Below, piece by piece: positions 19,080 to 28,583 of a stretch of DNA of 64,000 nt. Source of the DNA: Rhodospirillaceae bacterium (GTDB taxonomy: Bacteria; Pseudomonadota; Alphaproteobacteria; Rhodospirillales; Rhodospirillaceae); assembly GCA_028822445.1 (NCBI GenBank), contig JAPKDQ010000007.1, positions 62,001 to 126,000 of the forward strand. The letters are read 5' to 3'. The notes under the pieces are model-generated. The model had not been told where the DNA came from. It saw nothing but the letters and a program-made list of their open reading frames with translations, and searched no databases. A program made the position numbers and the translations under genes. Each line of letters begins with the position of its first letter. Positions within the stretch are counted from its first letter, which is position 1.

Positions 19080-19536
19080 ACCACAACGTGGTAGAGTCTA
19101 GCCCAGCCTCTTCCAGAATCTGGCGTTGATACAAGTCGTTTACTACGTTGACTACGATAATTTGTCGGACCCCGTTCGCTTTGAGGCGTTCCTTGACGTC
19201 GCGCAGCAGCGCGCCACCGGTTCTGGCCCAGGATGAGTCCTGTGAGACCGCGAAATCATCGATCGTCCAAGTTGCACCACCTGGATTATAGACTGGCGGC
19301 GGTGGAGTTTCAGTCGCGATGAGGAAACCATCGAACTGGTCGCCTTCTTCGCTAATCAGGCAAATGGCTTCATCGCTCACAATAAGCTCCTCAAACCAAG
19401 AAACTGTTTTCTCGGCCGAGTCTTTTGCTTTGTTCCAAAACACAGGCTGATAGCTTTGAAGCTGGGTCCGGCGCGATTCCATCAAATCCACCATGGCCGG
19501 GATATCCGCACTTTGCGCTTCACGAATCTTAGTCAT
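19063..19536 (-). CDS. GNAT-family acetyltransferase
   Basis: A 157-residue GNAT-like protein. It opens with IREAQSADIPAMVDLMESRR, as in GNAT proteins, has a central beta region (GFLIATETPPP) and a cofactor-binding-loop-like stretch (WARTGGALLRDVKERL, about residue 105). The Q/RxxGxG/A loop is degenerate. ATG 19536 is preferred to the longer frame because the fold begins there. It lies 13 bases downstream of moaB and may be co-transcribed with it. Substrate unknown. Confidence 0.75.
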   Translation of the reverse strand: MTKIREAQSADIPAMVDLMESRRTQLQSYQPVFWNKAKDSAEKTVSWFEELIVSDEAICLISEEGDQFDGFLIATETPPPPVYNPGGATWTIDDFAVSQDSSWARTGGALLRDVKERLKANGVRQIIVVNVVNDLYQRQILEEAGLDSTTLWFTQTL

Positions 19537-19549
19537 GAATAGAGACCTA

Positions 19550-20080
19550 CTATTTCTCTCGCAGTCGAGGAATGAGTTCCACAAAATTGCAGGGCTGATG
19601 ACGAATATCGAGCTGGTACTTTAAGATCTCATCCCAACCGTCTTTGACCGCACCATTAGAGCCAGGCAACGCGAACAGGTATGTGCCACGCGCGACACCC
19701 GCCGTGGCACGGGACTGAACAGTTGACGTTCCAATGGATTTTAAACTAACCCAACGGAACAGCTCACCAAAACCAGGGATGTCTTTCTCACATACCTGAG
19801 CAAAAGCTTCGGGCGTCACGTCGCGCCCTGTTAGGCCTGTGCCGCCATTGGTGATAACGACGTCAACGTCAGGGTCATCAATCCATGCATTTAGCTGAGC
19901 GACGATGTCAGGAACTTCATCTTTAACGATTTTGCGTTCTACCAACGCATGACCAGCGGCTTCAAGTCGATCAGCAAGAATTTTACCCGACGTGTCGGTT
20001 TCCATTGTGCGACTATCGGTGATCGTCAACACGCCGATATTGATAAGGACGAACTCTTTGTTTTCGTTAATTCCGGCCAT
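19550..20080 (-). CDS. moaB: molybdenum cofactor biosynthesis protein B
   Basis: MoaB/MogA-fold protein of 176 residues that acts in the molybdopterin adenylylation step or a related role of molybdenum cofactor synthesis. Signature segments are VLTITDSRT (about 16), DVVITNGGTGLTGRDVTPEA (about 75-94, the MoCF_biosynth motif) and FALPGSNGAVKDGW (about 136). Length and start match MoaB. Neighbours are a GNAT protein and a DNA repair gene, not other moa genes, so context adds little. Confidence 0.92.
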   Translation of the reverse strand: MAGINENKEFVLINIGVLTITDSRTMETDTSGKILADRLEAAGHALVERKIVKDEVPDIVAQLNAWIDDPDVDVVITNGGTGLTGRDVTPEAFAQVCEKDIPGFGELFRWVSLKSIGTSTVQSRATAGVARGTYLFALPGSNGAVKDGWDEILKYQLDIRHQPCNFVELIPRLREK

Positions 20081-20119
20081 GATTCTATTTTGATGTTTCT
20101 AAGAGAATGACGAACAAAA

Positions 20120-20977
20120 TCATGCGCCCGCCAAAGAGTCTAGTTTCTCTTTTACCGCAAGTAGATCACGCCAAGCCAAACGCTTATGTTGAGGCGAGCG
20201 CAAAAGATAGGTGGGGTGATATGTAGCGATCGCCGGTATGGGCTGTTCCAAACCGGGCGTGCTCACCGCTTCCCACCGCCCACGCAGACGCGTAATACCC
20301 TCGGGTCGATTGAGGAGGGTCTTGGCTGATAAGCCGCCAACCATGAGAATGACCTCTGGCTTAACCAACGCCACGTGGCGTTCAAGGAATGGCGCGCAGA
20401 TAGCCACCTCCTCCGGCGTTGGATTACGGTTTCCAGGAGGGCGCCAGGGAATGACATTGATAATGTAAGCTGTCTCCCGCGAGTAACCGATGGAGCTCAA
20501 CATCCGGTCTAGCAGTTTTCCGGCCACACCAATGAACGGAAGACCCTGGCGATCTTCATCACTGCCCGGGGCCTCACCGATAACCATAAGGCGCCCGGCA
20601 GGGTTGCCATCAGCAAAGACCGTCGACTTAGCAGTCGATTTTAGTGCACACCCTTCAAAGGCCTCGACTGCAGCTTTCAGCTCTTTAAGAGACGTTGCAG
20701 CGGCTGCGGTGATCGCTGCTGATTGGCCGACAGCTGACTGAGGAGCCCCATGAGAGGTTACAGATGCAGCGGCTCCAGGCCTTTGCGCAACGGCGCTCGC
20801 TTTCGTTGGAGAAACGGCAACGCCTGGGGGGGGCGGTTTCGAGGCTTTGGCAGAGGCTTTAGACAAGGCGTAGCGGTCTAGCGGAGTGCTGCCGATCGTC
20901 TCGTCAACACCCACATCCAGATAGAAGCGCAAGGCCTCGTCTGGAGAAAGGTCATTTATTGCGTGATTATCACTCAT
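20120..20977 (-). CDS. uracil-DNA glycosylase, family 4-like
   Basis: This 285-residue protein would excise uracil from DNA. The C-terminal ~190 residues carry the family 4/5 motifs: motif 1 [17 protein letters not shown] (about residue 133), [18 protein letters not shown] (about 170), and motif 2-like [12 protein letters not shown] (about 253). The N-terminal ~95 residues are low-complexity, Ala- and Pro-rich, as is common in alphaproteobacterial members. Only part of the four-Cys iron-sulfur set is visible: a Cys in FEGCALK and one in AICAPFLE. The cluster may therefore be absent or altered. It is divergent from the ETF-QO gene. Confidence 0.87.
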   Translation of the reverse strand: MSDNHAINDLSPDEALRFYLDVGVDETIGSTPLDRYALSKASAKASKPPPPGVAVSPTKASAVAQRPGAAASVTSHGAPQSAVGQSAAITAAAATSLKELKAAVEAFEGCALKSTAKSTVFADGNPAGRLMVIGEAPGSDEDRQGLPFIGVAGKLLDRMLSSIGYSRETAYIINVIPWRPPGNRNPTPEEVAICAPFLERHVALVKPEVILMVGGLSAKTLLNRPEGITRLRGRWEAVSTPGLEQPIPAIATYHPTYLLRSPQHKRLAWRDLLAVKEKLDSLAGA

Positions 20978-21063
20978 AAGCCTAGGCTTACCATGGACCG
21001 GACGCGGTCCAAACGGCTATGTTCTGACCAAATCAAGACGATACAGTGCAAAAGGAAGACGTG

Positions 21064-22734
21064 ATGAACGGTGGGGCGACAGAACGGGAAGCGATGGAGT
21101 TTGACGTGGTCATCGTTGGTGGCGGCCCAGCAGGCTTATCGGCCGCTATCCGACTCAAACAATTAGCCTCAGAGAAAGAGCAAGAGATATCGGTTTGCGT
21201 GCTCGAAAAAGGCTCCGAGGTCGGCGGTCACATCCTATCCGGCGCGGTGATCGACCCCATCGCACTCAACGAGTTAATGCCAGACTGGAAAGAGAAAGGG
21301 GCGCCACTACAAACCGAAGTGAACCAGGACCGATTCTTATTCCTGACCGAGTCCGGCGGCTTCAGCGTCCCGAATTTCCTTATGCCACCCCTGATGAATA
21401 ATCACGGCAATTACATTGTGAGCCTAGGAAATGTTTGTCGCTGGCTAGCCGAGCAAGCCGAAGCCATGGAAGTGGAAATCTATCCCGGTTTCGCTGGATC
21501 AGAAGTGCTGTATGCAGAGGACGGTTCAGTCCGGGGCGTCGCGACAGGCGACATGGGGATAGGTCGTGACGGTAAAAAAACTAGCAGCTATGAGCCCGGC
21601 ATTGAGCTGCGCGGAAAATACACCTTTATCGCCGAAGGAGTTCGTGGATCTTTGGCTAAAGAGCTCATTACTAAGTTTAACCTCGACGCTGACTCTGATG
21701 TACCCAAGTTCGGTATCGGACTGAAAGAACTGTGGGAGGTCAAACCTGAGAACCATGTTGAAGGCCAAGTCACCCATACGATGGGCTGGCCGCTTACAAG
21801 TGACACCGGTGGTGGCTCCTTCATGTATCACTTGGAAGACAATCAAGTTGCTATCGGCTTTGTTGTTCACCTCAATTACAAAAATCCACACCTATCTCCC
21901 TTCGATGAATTTCAGCGCTTTAAGCACCATCCGAAAATCCAGCCCGTTCTGGACGACGGACGGCGTATTTCATACGGAGCACGAGCGATTACAGAAGGCG
22001 GGCTCCAGTCCGTTCCAAAATTAACATTCCCGGGTGGCGTACTCATCGGCTGCTCGGCGGGCTTCGTTAATTTGCCCCGGATCAAAGGCAGTCATAACGC
22101 CATGAAATCGGGCATGCTTGCAGCTAGTGCCGCTTTTGATGCGGTAACCAGCGGGCGCAGTGGCGACGAACTCACCTCTTACAGCGAGGCCTATGCAGCG
22201 TCTTGGATCTATAAAGATTTGAAACGCGTGCGAAACGTCAAACCGATGTGGAGTAAAATGGGCACGTTTGCAGGCCTCATTCTTGGTGGCCTTGATATGT
22301 GGATGAATAATCTGGGTGTCGGCCTGCCATTCACGCTAAAGCACGGCGAACTAGATGCCGACACCCTTGTTCCAGCAGCACAGGCAAAGCCAATCAGCTA
22401 CCCCAAACCTGACGGTAAGGTTTCATTCGATAAACTGAGTTCGGTTTTTATCTCGAATACAAACCACGAAGAGAATCAGCCCGTTCACCTTCATCTGAGC
22501 GACGCATCGCTGCCGATCGACAAGAACCTTCCAACATGGGACGAACCTGCCCAGCGCTACTGCCCCGCAGGGGTCTACGAAGTCGTTGAGGCGGATCAAG
22601 GGGGCAGGCAACGCTTTCAAATCAACGCGCAAAACTGCGTCCACTGCAAAACCTGCGACATTAAGGATCCAAGTCACAATATCAATTGGACCGTGCCACA
22701 AGGCGGCGGTGGACCAAATTATCCGAATATGTGA
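21064..22734 (+). CDS. electron transfer flavoprotein-ubiquinone oxidoreductase
   Basis: ETF-QO passes electrons from reduced ETF (fatty-acid, amino-acid and choline dehydrogenases) to ubiquinone at the membrane. The protein of about 557 residues has an N-terminal FAD site (VVIVGGGPAGLSAAIRL), the GSHNAMKSGMLAA FAD segment, and a C-terminal 4Fe-4S domain with NCVHCKTCDIKDPSHNINW. ATG 21064 (or the adjacent GTG 21061) is preferred because AAAGGAAG lies just upstream; the GTG at 21046 lacks that spacing. Length is normal for the family. Its presence suggests active acyl-CoA or amine oxidation, which fits the many oxidoreductases elsewhere in the window. Confidence 0.95.
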   Translation: MNGGATEREAMEFDVVIVGGGPAGLSAAIRLKQLASEKEQEISVCVLEKGSEVGGHILSGAVIDPIALNELMPDWKEKGAPLQTEVNQDRFLFLTESGGFSVPNFLMPPLMNNHGNYIVSLGNVCRWLAEQAEAMEVEIYPGFAGSEVLYAEDGSVRGVATGDMGIGRDGKKTSSYEPGIELRGKYTFIAEGVRGSLAKELITKFNLDADSDVPKFGIGLKELWEVKPENHVEGQVTHTMGWPLTSDTGGGSFMYHLEDNQVAIGFVVHLNYKNPHLSPFDEFQRFKHHPKIQPVLDDGRRISYGARAITEGGLQSVPKLTFPGGVLIGCSAGFVNLPRIKGSHNAMKSGMLAASAAFDAVTSGRSGDELTSYSEAYAASWIYKDLKRVRNVKPMWSKMGTFAGLILGGLDMWMNNLGVGLPFTLKHGELDADTLVPAAQAKPISYPKPDGKVSFDKLSSVFISNTNHEENQPVHLHLSDASLPIDKNLPTWDEPAQRYCPAGVYEVVEADQGGRQRFQINAQNCVHCKTCDIKDPSHNINWTVPQGGGGPNYPNM

Positions 22735-22824
22735 CCGAAAAAATGGTGGCGGTGACACAATGATGAAGAAATACCAGACGATTACGGGTTTTTATAAGGG
22801 TCAAAGGCCCGCTAGTATGGATAT

Positions 22825-24555
22825 ATGAGAATACTTATGTCTTCGCTGAAGCACGCCCGCTGCGGGCTAAAATCTAAACGGAATCAAACCCTAAATGCTG
22901 CGCTTATCGCTGGTGTTTTAAGCGCCTCTGCGGCCACACTTGCCGTTGCTGATGAGCCGACGGGGCTCGCAGGGTCATATCTCTCTGCACTGCATGCTCA
23001 AACGACCGCTGATCCTGCAACGGCGGTAGATTTTTTAGAGCAAGCGCTGGCTCTTGATCCCGAAAACCGGGGCATGAAGTTCCGGGCGTTCTTTTTAAAA
23101 GCCCAAATTGGCGATATCGAAAGCGCATTGCCCTATGCGAAGTCTGCCTATGAAGACCGCCCCAACTTATCAATCGCCCCACTTCTAATTGCGGTTGATC
23201 ACTACAGCAAAGGCCGTTTTAAGCAGGCACAAGACCTCATCGAAAAAATTTCTGGGCGGAGCGCTATCGGCCTTTCTCTTCCTTTGCTGAGGGCATGGGC
23301 TCGGGCACCACTTCTGACCCACACAGAAGCATTATCCTCCTTAGAGCCCTATGAAGGCCGTCAAGAATGGCGTGTTTTATCCACGATAATGTCGGCGATG
23401 CTCAATGAATTCTACGGACGGGACGACGCAGCTTTAGTTTACTATCGATCCCTCGCCAGCACGATCGACACTCACCCTATTGCAACCCTCAGGCTTACGA
23501 CCACTGGACTGCATAGGCTTGGTCAGAGTGAAGAAGCCGTTGCCGCCGTTGCCAAATTTAAAGAAAAGCGCGGCGACTCTCCTCTGTGGCAAGGGTACTT
23601 CAAACAATTTGAAGACCCTAGGCAAGCTCAGCAACCTATCACCGCTCAGGTCGGTATGGCAGAAGCGCTCTATGCGATTACCCGCATTCGCATGTCGAGC
23701 GCCCGGCGACCGGCGGGAATCCAACTTGCATTAGTATATGCCAATTTAGCGCTCTACCTGAACCCGGAGCTGGACGTATTGCGACGGGACATTGCCGACG
23801 TCATGTCCGCGCGCAAGCAATTCAAGCCCGCTAACGAAATGCTTGGTGCCATCGGGCCAAACGATCCTGGTTACCTCATTGCCCAACTGCGCTTAGCAGA
23901 AAACCTTGAACAGGAAGGTCGCACTGAAGAAGCTATCGATTTACTCGAAGACCTGGCTCGCCGCCGGCCAAATTTACCTCAGCCCTTAATTACGGTTGGA
24001 GATATTCTGCGCAATCGCGAACGTTTTCAAGAAGCAGTGGACGTCTATGACCGCGCCTTTAATCGCTACCCAAATGGCGAACCGGATGGGTGGGCGTTGT
24101 ACTATACGCGAGGCATGGCTTTAGAACGTGCCCAGGATTGGAGCCGCGCTGAAGACGATTTCAAGAAAGCTCTGCAGCTTAAGCCGGAACAAGCACAGGT
24201 CTTAAATTACCTGGGTTATTCTTGGCTTGATAGAGGCAAGAACGTCGCCGAAGCCCGACGCATGATTGAGATGGCCGTCAGCATACGCCCGGAAGATGGA
24301 TACATTGTTGATAGCCTTGGTTGGGCCATGTTCATCATGGGGGAATATGAAGGCGCTGTGGTTCAATTAGAGCGAGCTGTGTCTATCAATACGTCCGACC
24401 CAACGATCAACGAACACCTGGGCGACGCCTATTGGAAAGTGGGTCGCGAAACCGAAGCGCGATTCCAGTGGAGGAGGGCGTTATCTCTAGAACCCGATGC
24501 CGAGCAAGAAGTGTTGCTGCGCACCAAGCTGCAACGCGGCTTAGCTAGCAACTAA
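22825..24555 (+). CDS. exported tetratricopeptide-repeat protein
   Basis: A 576-residue protein with an N-terminal signal-like segment (LNAALIAGVLSASAATLAVADEP, about residues 24-45 including an AVA-D type cleavage site) and TPR units. Recognisable TPRs include DFLEQALALDPENRGM (about 55), EEAIDLLEDLARRRPNL (about 372), DFKKALQLKPEQAQVLNYLG (about 445), and VQLERAVSINTSDPTINEHLGDAYWKVG (about 512). This layout is typical of periplasmic TPR proteins in alphaproteobacteria, often encoded just before ispE, as here (10 bases before its ATG). It probably works as a protein-interaction scaffold in the envelope; partner unknown. Confidence 0.88.
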   Translation: MRILMSSLKHARCGLKSKRNQTLNAALIAGVLSASAATLAVADEPTGLAGSYLSALHAQTTADPATAVDFLEQALALDPENRGMKFRAFFLKAQIGDIESALPYAKSAYEDRPNLSIAPLLIAVDHYSKGRFKQAQDLIEKISGRSAIGLSLPLLRAWARAPLLTHTEALSSLEPYEGRQEWRVLSTIMSAMLNEFYGRDDAALVYYRSLASTIDTHPIATLRLTTTGLHRLGQSEEAVAAVAKFKEKRGDSPLWQGYFKQFEDPRQAQQPITAQVGMAEALYAITRIRMSSARRPAGIQLALVYANLALYLNPELDVLRRDIADVMSARKQFKPANEMLGAIGPNDPGYLIAQLRLAENLEQEGRTEEAIDLLEDLARRRPNLPQPLITVGDILRNRERFQEAVDVYDRAFNRYPNGEPDGWALYYTRGMALERAQDWSRAEDDFKKALQLKPEQAQVLNYLGYSWLDRGKNVAEARRMIEMAVSIRPEDGYIVDSLGWAMFIMGEYEGAVVQLERAVSINTSDPTINEHLGDAYWKVGRETEARFQWRRALSLEPDAEQEVLLRTKLQRGLASN

Positions 24556-24565
24556 GGGCTTGACC

Positions 24566-25444
24566 ATGACAGCGGCCTTAACGCTGGCTGCGGCGGCCAA
24601 AATAAATCTCAGCTTGCATGTCGTCGGACGACGTAACGATGGGTATCACAAGCTAGAATCGCTCATCGGATTCACCGACGTAAGTGATGTTTTAACTCTT
24701 CGAGAGGCCGCCGAAATCAGGCTTACCGTCGTCGGGCCTGAATCCGGAACAATCGAATGCGATGATCGCAACCTTGTTGTTCAAGCGGCTCGATTGGTCC
24801 AATCACACTTAGGCGTATCAAATGGCGTTGATATGACCCTAGAAAAGAATATTCCTGTTGCCGCCGGACTGGGGGGCGGGTCAGCGGATGCCGCAGCCAC
24901 TGTGTCAGGGTGCTTAGCACTCTGGAGCACCTCAGATGACGAAATACTCAGTGACGTTAAGCTTGCGTCTGCACTCGGCGCCGATGTCCCGATTTGCCGC
25001 TATGGTGGCGCCGCGCAGGTCTCTGGGATCGGGGAAACCATCACATCGGCCGCCAATTGGCCCGCCGCCTGGTTGGTTCTTGTTAATCCCAGAGTGCCTC
25101 TTTCAACCGCCTCGGTTTTCTCACACTTTGATGAACCATTTGGGTCTGCAGGTCGGCAGGACTTTAAGGGCAGTGACTATGCGGAGTTCATCACTTTCCT
25201 CAACGGGCTAGAGAATAATCTAACCGCCGCGGCCATCGACCTTGCACCTGTCATTCAGGACGCCCTGGATGAAATAGCGGCGCTTCCAAAATGCGCCCTC
25301 GCCCGTATGAGTGGGTCAGGCCCGACCTGCTTCGGTCTCTTTGGGTCCCCAGAGTCCGCCCAAGCAGCCAGTCAAACTCTGGCCTCTGCACGGCCCGAGT
25401 GGTGGGTCAGGCCAAGCGCCTTACAGATCAAAAGCCCAAGATAG
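24566..25444 (+). CDS. ispE: 4-diphosphocytidyl-2-C-methyl-D-erythritol kinase
   Basis: IspE phosphorylates CDP-methylerythritol in the MEP isoprenoid pathway. The protein of 292 residues belongs to the GHMP kinases: AAAAKINLSLHVVGRRNDGYHKLESL at the N-terminus, the ATP-binding PVAAGLGGGSADAAA (about residue 95-108), and the C-terminal RMSGSGPTCFGLF motif. ATG 24566 is preferred over the TTG two codons upstream. It follows the TPR gene by 10 bases and lies before a DsbD-family gene. Confidence 0.96.
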   Translation: MTAALTLAAAAKINLSLHVVGRRNDGYHKLESLIGFTDVSDVLTLREAAEIRLTVVGPESGTIECDDRNLVVQAARLVQSHLGVSNGVDMTLEKNIPVAAGLGGGSADAAATVSGCLALWSTSDDEILSDVKLASALGADVPICRYGGAAQVSGIGETITSAANWPAAWLVLVNPRVPLSTASVFSHFDEPFGSAGRQDFKGSDYAEFITFLNGLENNLTAAAIDLAPVIQDALDEIAALPKCALARMSGSGPTCFGLFGSPESAQAASQTLASARPEWWVRPSALQIKSPR

Positions 25445-25525
25445 ATATACCCCAGCAATAATTTTGTTAATCGTCTCCCGCGCTCCTGACTTGAATATTG
25501 AGGTCGGGACACTAGAGTCAGAAAT

Positions 25526-27604
25526 ATGAAGAAAGCCATCACCTTTATAATGCTGCTTAGTGCGATTGCGCTTTCCCAGCCGGCGGCGGTATCCGCCCAA
25601 TCCGTTGTCACCACAGACCGTGTCACTGCGACGCTCTTAACTGAACGTCCAAGCATCGCCCCCGGGGAGACGATCTGGGTCGGGCTGAAGCTAGAAATAG
25701 CCGAAGGCTGGCACACCTATTGGCGCAACCCCGGAGACTCCGGTCTTGCCACCATAATCGACTGGAACCTCGTTCCAGGCATAGCTGCTGGCCCGATCCG
25801 ATGGCCGGTACCCAAACGCCAACCATACGATACCCTGATGAACTTCGGGTACAGCGGTGAAGTAACGCTGCTCGCACGACTTTCAGTTGCCGAAGATTCG
25901 CCAATCGGAAACGTAATGCTGTCGGCCCGCTCAACATGGCTAGTCTGCGCAGAAATTTGCATCCCAGAAGACGGGGCGTTCTCTATCCCGATCACAGTCG
26001 ACCCCACGGCTCCCCGCGCCTCTACTTTAGATGGCTCCCATCTCATGATGGTGGCATCTACCTTACCGGAGGCCCCGCCAGGTTTGGTCAGCGCATCAAT
26101 GACACAGGGTATGTTGTCATTGAATGCGGAGTGGACCGATACACTGTCCGGAGAGATCACGTTCTATCCCTATGCCACATACTTGATGGATAATACGGCG
26201 CCACAATCCATAACCCCCACCGCCAACGGATTTCGCCTGACCGTCGCCACTGTGCCGGACCCAGATCAACTTGAAACACTCGGCGGCTTAATCACAATTA
26301 ATTCTGGCGATACGCAACGCGCCTTCGCCTTTGAGAACGTCCCAATGACACTGGGCGAAGCATCACAGGACAATATCTCAGAAACAGAGTCTGACATGAG
26401 CCTGATTACCGCCCTACTGTTCGCATTCTTGGGCGGGATGTTGCTGAACCTGATGCCCTGTGTTCTTCCGGTGCTCTCCATTAAAGCCCTTGCAATTGTA
26501 AAGCACGGCAACGACGGAAGCGCACGACGAGATACACTCGCATATACAGCTGGAGTAATGGTTTCGTTTGGCATCTTGGTCGCAGTGTTACTTGCGCTAA
26601 AGGCCGGAGGGGATCGTATAGGTTGGGGGTTCCAGCTTCAGTCTCCAGGTTTTGTAACCATTCTGGCGTACATCATGCTGGCCGTCGGTCTTAGCCTCTC
26701 GGGCGTGTTCAATATTGGTAGCGGTTTGATGGGTGTGGGATCAAACTGGATTAAAAGTGATGGACCAATCGGCTCTTTTCTTACAGGTGTCTTGGCCGCC
26801 GTTGTTGCAACACCGTGCACGGCTCCTCTCATGGCGCCAGCGATTGGGTATGCATTAACCCAACCTCCGCTAGTCGTTATAGCTGTGTTCGAAGGACTTG
26901 CCCTGGGATTGGCAGCGCCATTCCTCTTAATTGGGTTCATCCCTGCCTTTGCCCGCGCCCTTCCTAAACCGGGCGCCTGGATGGAGACGTTCAAACAAGT
27001 GTTGGCGTTTCCCATGTATGGGGCCGTAGCGTGGCTCGTTTGGGTGGTCGCGCAGCAGACTGACGCAATGGGGCTTGCCGCGACCCTAGCAGGCCTCATC
27101 CTAATAGCTTTCACGACCTGGTTGCTTGGCCGAGATGCACCGAGCGAAGGGAAAGGCCGCCTAATTGGGACGGGCTTTGCCACAGCAGCAACCATTGGAG
27201 CTTTTATCCTTTCCAGCGTGCCGCAGCCTCCAACATTTGAACCTGCTCAAGAAAAAAGTGGCTATTCGAATTGGCAACCCTACTCCCCTAAGAGATTTAA
27301 AGAGCTACGCGCGAGCGGCACCCCCATTTTCATGAACTTTACCGCTGCGTGGTGCATCACCTGCATGGTCAATGAAAAGGTTGTCCTCTCAACCGCAGAA
27401 GTAAAGGTTGCCATGAAGAACAAAGGAGTGGCCTACCTGAAGGCAGACTGGACCAACAGGGATCCCGCTATTACTGATGCTTTAGAATCCTTTGGACGCT
27501 ATGGGGTACCGCTCTACGTTCTTTACAACACCTCAGGGCAACCCAAAGTGCAGCCACAAATCCTTACGCCCGGGGCATTTCTGGAGGCGTTAGAAAAGCT
27601 TTAG
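25526..27604 (+). CDS. DsbD/ScsB-family thiol:disulfide transporter with thioredoxin domain
   Basis: A 692-residue inner-membrane protein that would move reducing power from the cytoplasm to the periplasm. It has a signal peptide (FIMLLSAIALSQPAAVSAQ), a periplasmic N-terminal domain of about 250 residues (GWHTYWRNPGDSG, Cys pair in WLVCAEICIPEDG), a DsbD membrane domain (LNLMPCVLPVLS, about residue 310, and VVATPCTAPLMAPAIGYAL, about 430, each with the conserved Cys) and a C-terminal thioredoxin-like domain with AAWCITCMVNEK. The N-terminal layout is nearer ScsB than E. coli DsbD. Targets may include periplasmic proteins such as cytochromes. Confidence 0.92.
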   Translation: MKKAITFIMLLSAIALSQPAAVSAQSVVTTDRVTATLLTERPSIAPGETIWVGLKLEIAEGWHTYWRNPGDSGLATIIDWNLVPGIAAGPIRWPVPKRQPYDTLMNFGYSGEVTLLARLSVAEDSPIGNVMLSARSTWLVCAEICIPEDGAFSIPITVDPTAPRASTLDGSHLMMVASTLPEAPPGLVSASMTQGMLSLNAEWTDTLSGEITFYPYATYLMDNTAPQSITPTANGFRLTVATVPDPDQLETLGGLITINSGDTQRAFAFENVPMTLGEASQDNISETESDMSLITALLFAFLGGMLLNLMPCVLPVLSIKALAIVKHGNDGSARRDTLAYTAGVMVSFGILVAVLLALKAGGDRIGWGFQLQSPGFVTILAYIMLAVGLSLSGVFNIGSGLMGVGSNWIKSDGPIGSFLTGVLAAVVATPCTAPLMAPAIGYALTQPPLVVIAVFEGLALGLAAPFLLIGFIPAFARALPKPGAWMETFKQVLAFPMYGAVAWLVWVVAQQTDAMGLAATLAGLILIAFTTWLLGRDAPSEGKGRLIGTGFATAATIGAFILSSVPQPPTFEPAQEKSGYSNWQPYSPKRFKELRASGTPIFMNFTAAWCITCMVNEKVVLSTAEVKVAMKNKGVAYLKADWTNRDPAITDALESFGRYGVPLYVLYNTSGQPKVQPQILTPGAFLEALEKL

Positions 27605-27700
27605 CGGGCCCCTTTTTAGACCGAATGCCTGGTATAAAATAGCTGTCAGCAAGGCGTTGCGGCGAAGTAAACTTTCCCTTATGGTCCCGATATTCCTTGG

Positions 27701-27775
27701 TGGGGCGTGGCCAAGTGGTAAGGCACCGCTTTTTGGTAGCGGTATTCGCAGGTTCGATCCCTGCCGCCCCAGCCA
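27701..27775 (+). tRNA. tRNA-Gln(TTG)
   Basis: A complete cloverleaf can be folded by eye. The acceptor stem tggggcg pairs with cgcccca, the anticodon stem is ccgct / agcgg with loop ttttggt (anticodon TTG, reading CAA), the T-loop is gttcgatcc, and the discriminator G is followed by an encoded CCA (27773-27775). The 3' end lies inside the left copy of a direct repeat that recurs at 28905. Confidence 0.95.
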
Positions 27776-27838
27776 ACCATTCTTAGGGTTAGAGAGACCT
27801 CTCTCCCCTCTCCTACATTGTCTAAAGAGTTCAAACGG
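27771..27838. repeat. left copy of a direct repeat starting in the tRNA-Gln 3' end
   Basis: The sequence from agccaacca at the end of tRNA-Gln through tctaaagagttcaaacgg recurs, with changes, at 28905-28970. By hand about 58 of 67 aligned columns match. Both copies contain a palindrome-like gagagacctctctc element, which could be the tRNA's transcription terminator or part of an attachment site. Confidence 0.7.
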
Positions 27839-27971
27839 TTGCGGGTTTGTCCGGCCTTGTTTTGCCTGCGTTTCGGGACATGGAGAGTCGCGCCGGGGTA
27901 GAGGCGCAATTCGATGCCATGAGAGACGCCTTCGAACGTCTCTCGGGCTTTATCCACCAAGATGAGGGCTC

Positions 27972-28583
27972 TTAAACCCTAAAAATCTCTGAAAGCCGGG
28001 CGTAAGCCCCTTTGCCCACACGTGCTAGCGGGTTAAACGCTTTCACATCAATCCGCAACTGACCTTTCGAGTCGAGTGCGCCCACATCATCACGTACCCA
28101 GAGACGGGTGATTTCAGCAAACACCAGGATTTGTTCTGTGTTGCCCACGCGTGTGAACTGACGAGCAATGCAACCCATCGACACCGGTGCTGCTTTCACG
28201 CGTGGAACTGGCCAGTTCCAGTCGCTCAAAGCGATATTGAATTTACTGACTTCACTCTCGCCAGCAGGCAAATCTTCGGAGGAGTTTTGCATGTCTTTAG
28301 CTTGGTCTACACACGCCAAACTAATGACGCACTCAGGATTATTCTTCAAATTGCGATGCGTATCTTTGATCTTTCCAGCCATGCCATCACCAATTGAAAA
28401 CATGACCATCGGTGGATCACTAGTGATGCCATTAAAATAGGAAAAGGGCCCGAGGTTCCAGCGTTCGGTTCCATGTTCTACTCCGTTATCGCTTAACACC
28501 CAGGCAATGGGACGAGGAATAATGATCTGGCTAAATAGTGAATAGGCAGCCTCTTCGGAGAGGTCTTGCAGCTCAACGTCCAT
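27972..28583 (-). CDS. flavin reductase-like (FMN-binding split-barrel) protein
   Basis: This 203-residue protein belongs to the flavin reductase-like/FMN-binding split-barrel family. Segments seen are IIPRPIAWVLSDNG near the N-terminus, GPFSYFNGITSDPPMVMFSIG (about 46-66, split here; the FMN-binding loop), KDTHRNLKNNPECVISL (about 75-91) and PAGESEVSKF (about 107). It would bind FMN, and relatives supply reduced flavin to monooxygenases. An AGGAG ribosome site precedes ATG 28583. It is the only convincing gene between the two tRNA-linked repeat copies, and could feed the flavin-dependent enzymes at 46.5 kb or 51.8 kb, although it is not adjacent to them. Confidence 0.85.
   Translation of the reverse strand: MDVELQDLSEEAAYSLFSQIIIPRPIAWVLSDNGVEHGTERWNLGPFSYFNGITSDPPMVMFSIGDGMAGKIKDTHRNLKNNPECVISLACVDQAKDMQNSSEDLPAGESEVSKFNIALSDWNWPVPRVKAAPVSMGCIARQFTRVGNTEQILVFAEITRLWVRDDVGALDSKGQLRIDVKAFNPLARVGKGAYARLSEIFRV

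Noticed and set aside
27657-27965. 102-codon frame across tRNA-Gln
   Set aside because: It runs through the tRNA gene and the repeat, and its sequence has no coding character.
27880-27975. 31-codon frame MESRAGVEAQFDAM...
   Set aside because: It looks protein-like but is too short to identify and overlaps the end of the flavin reductase gene; mentioned only as a possible gene remnant in the insert.
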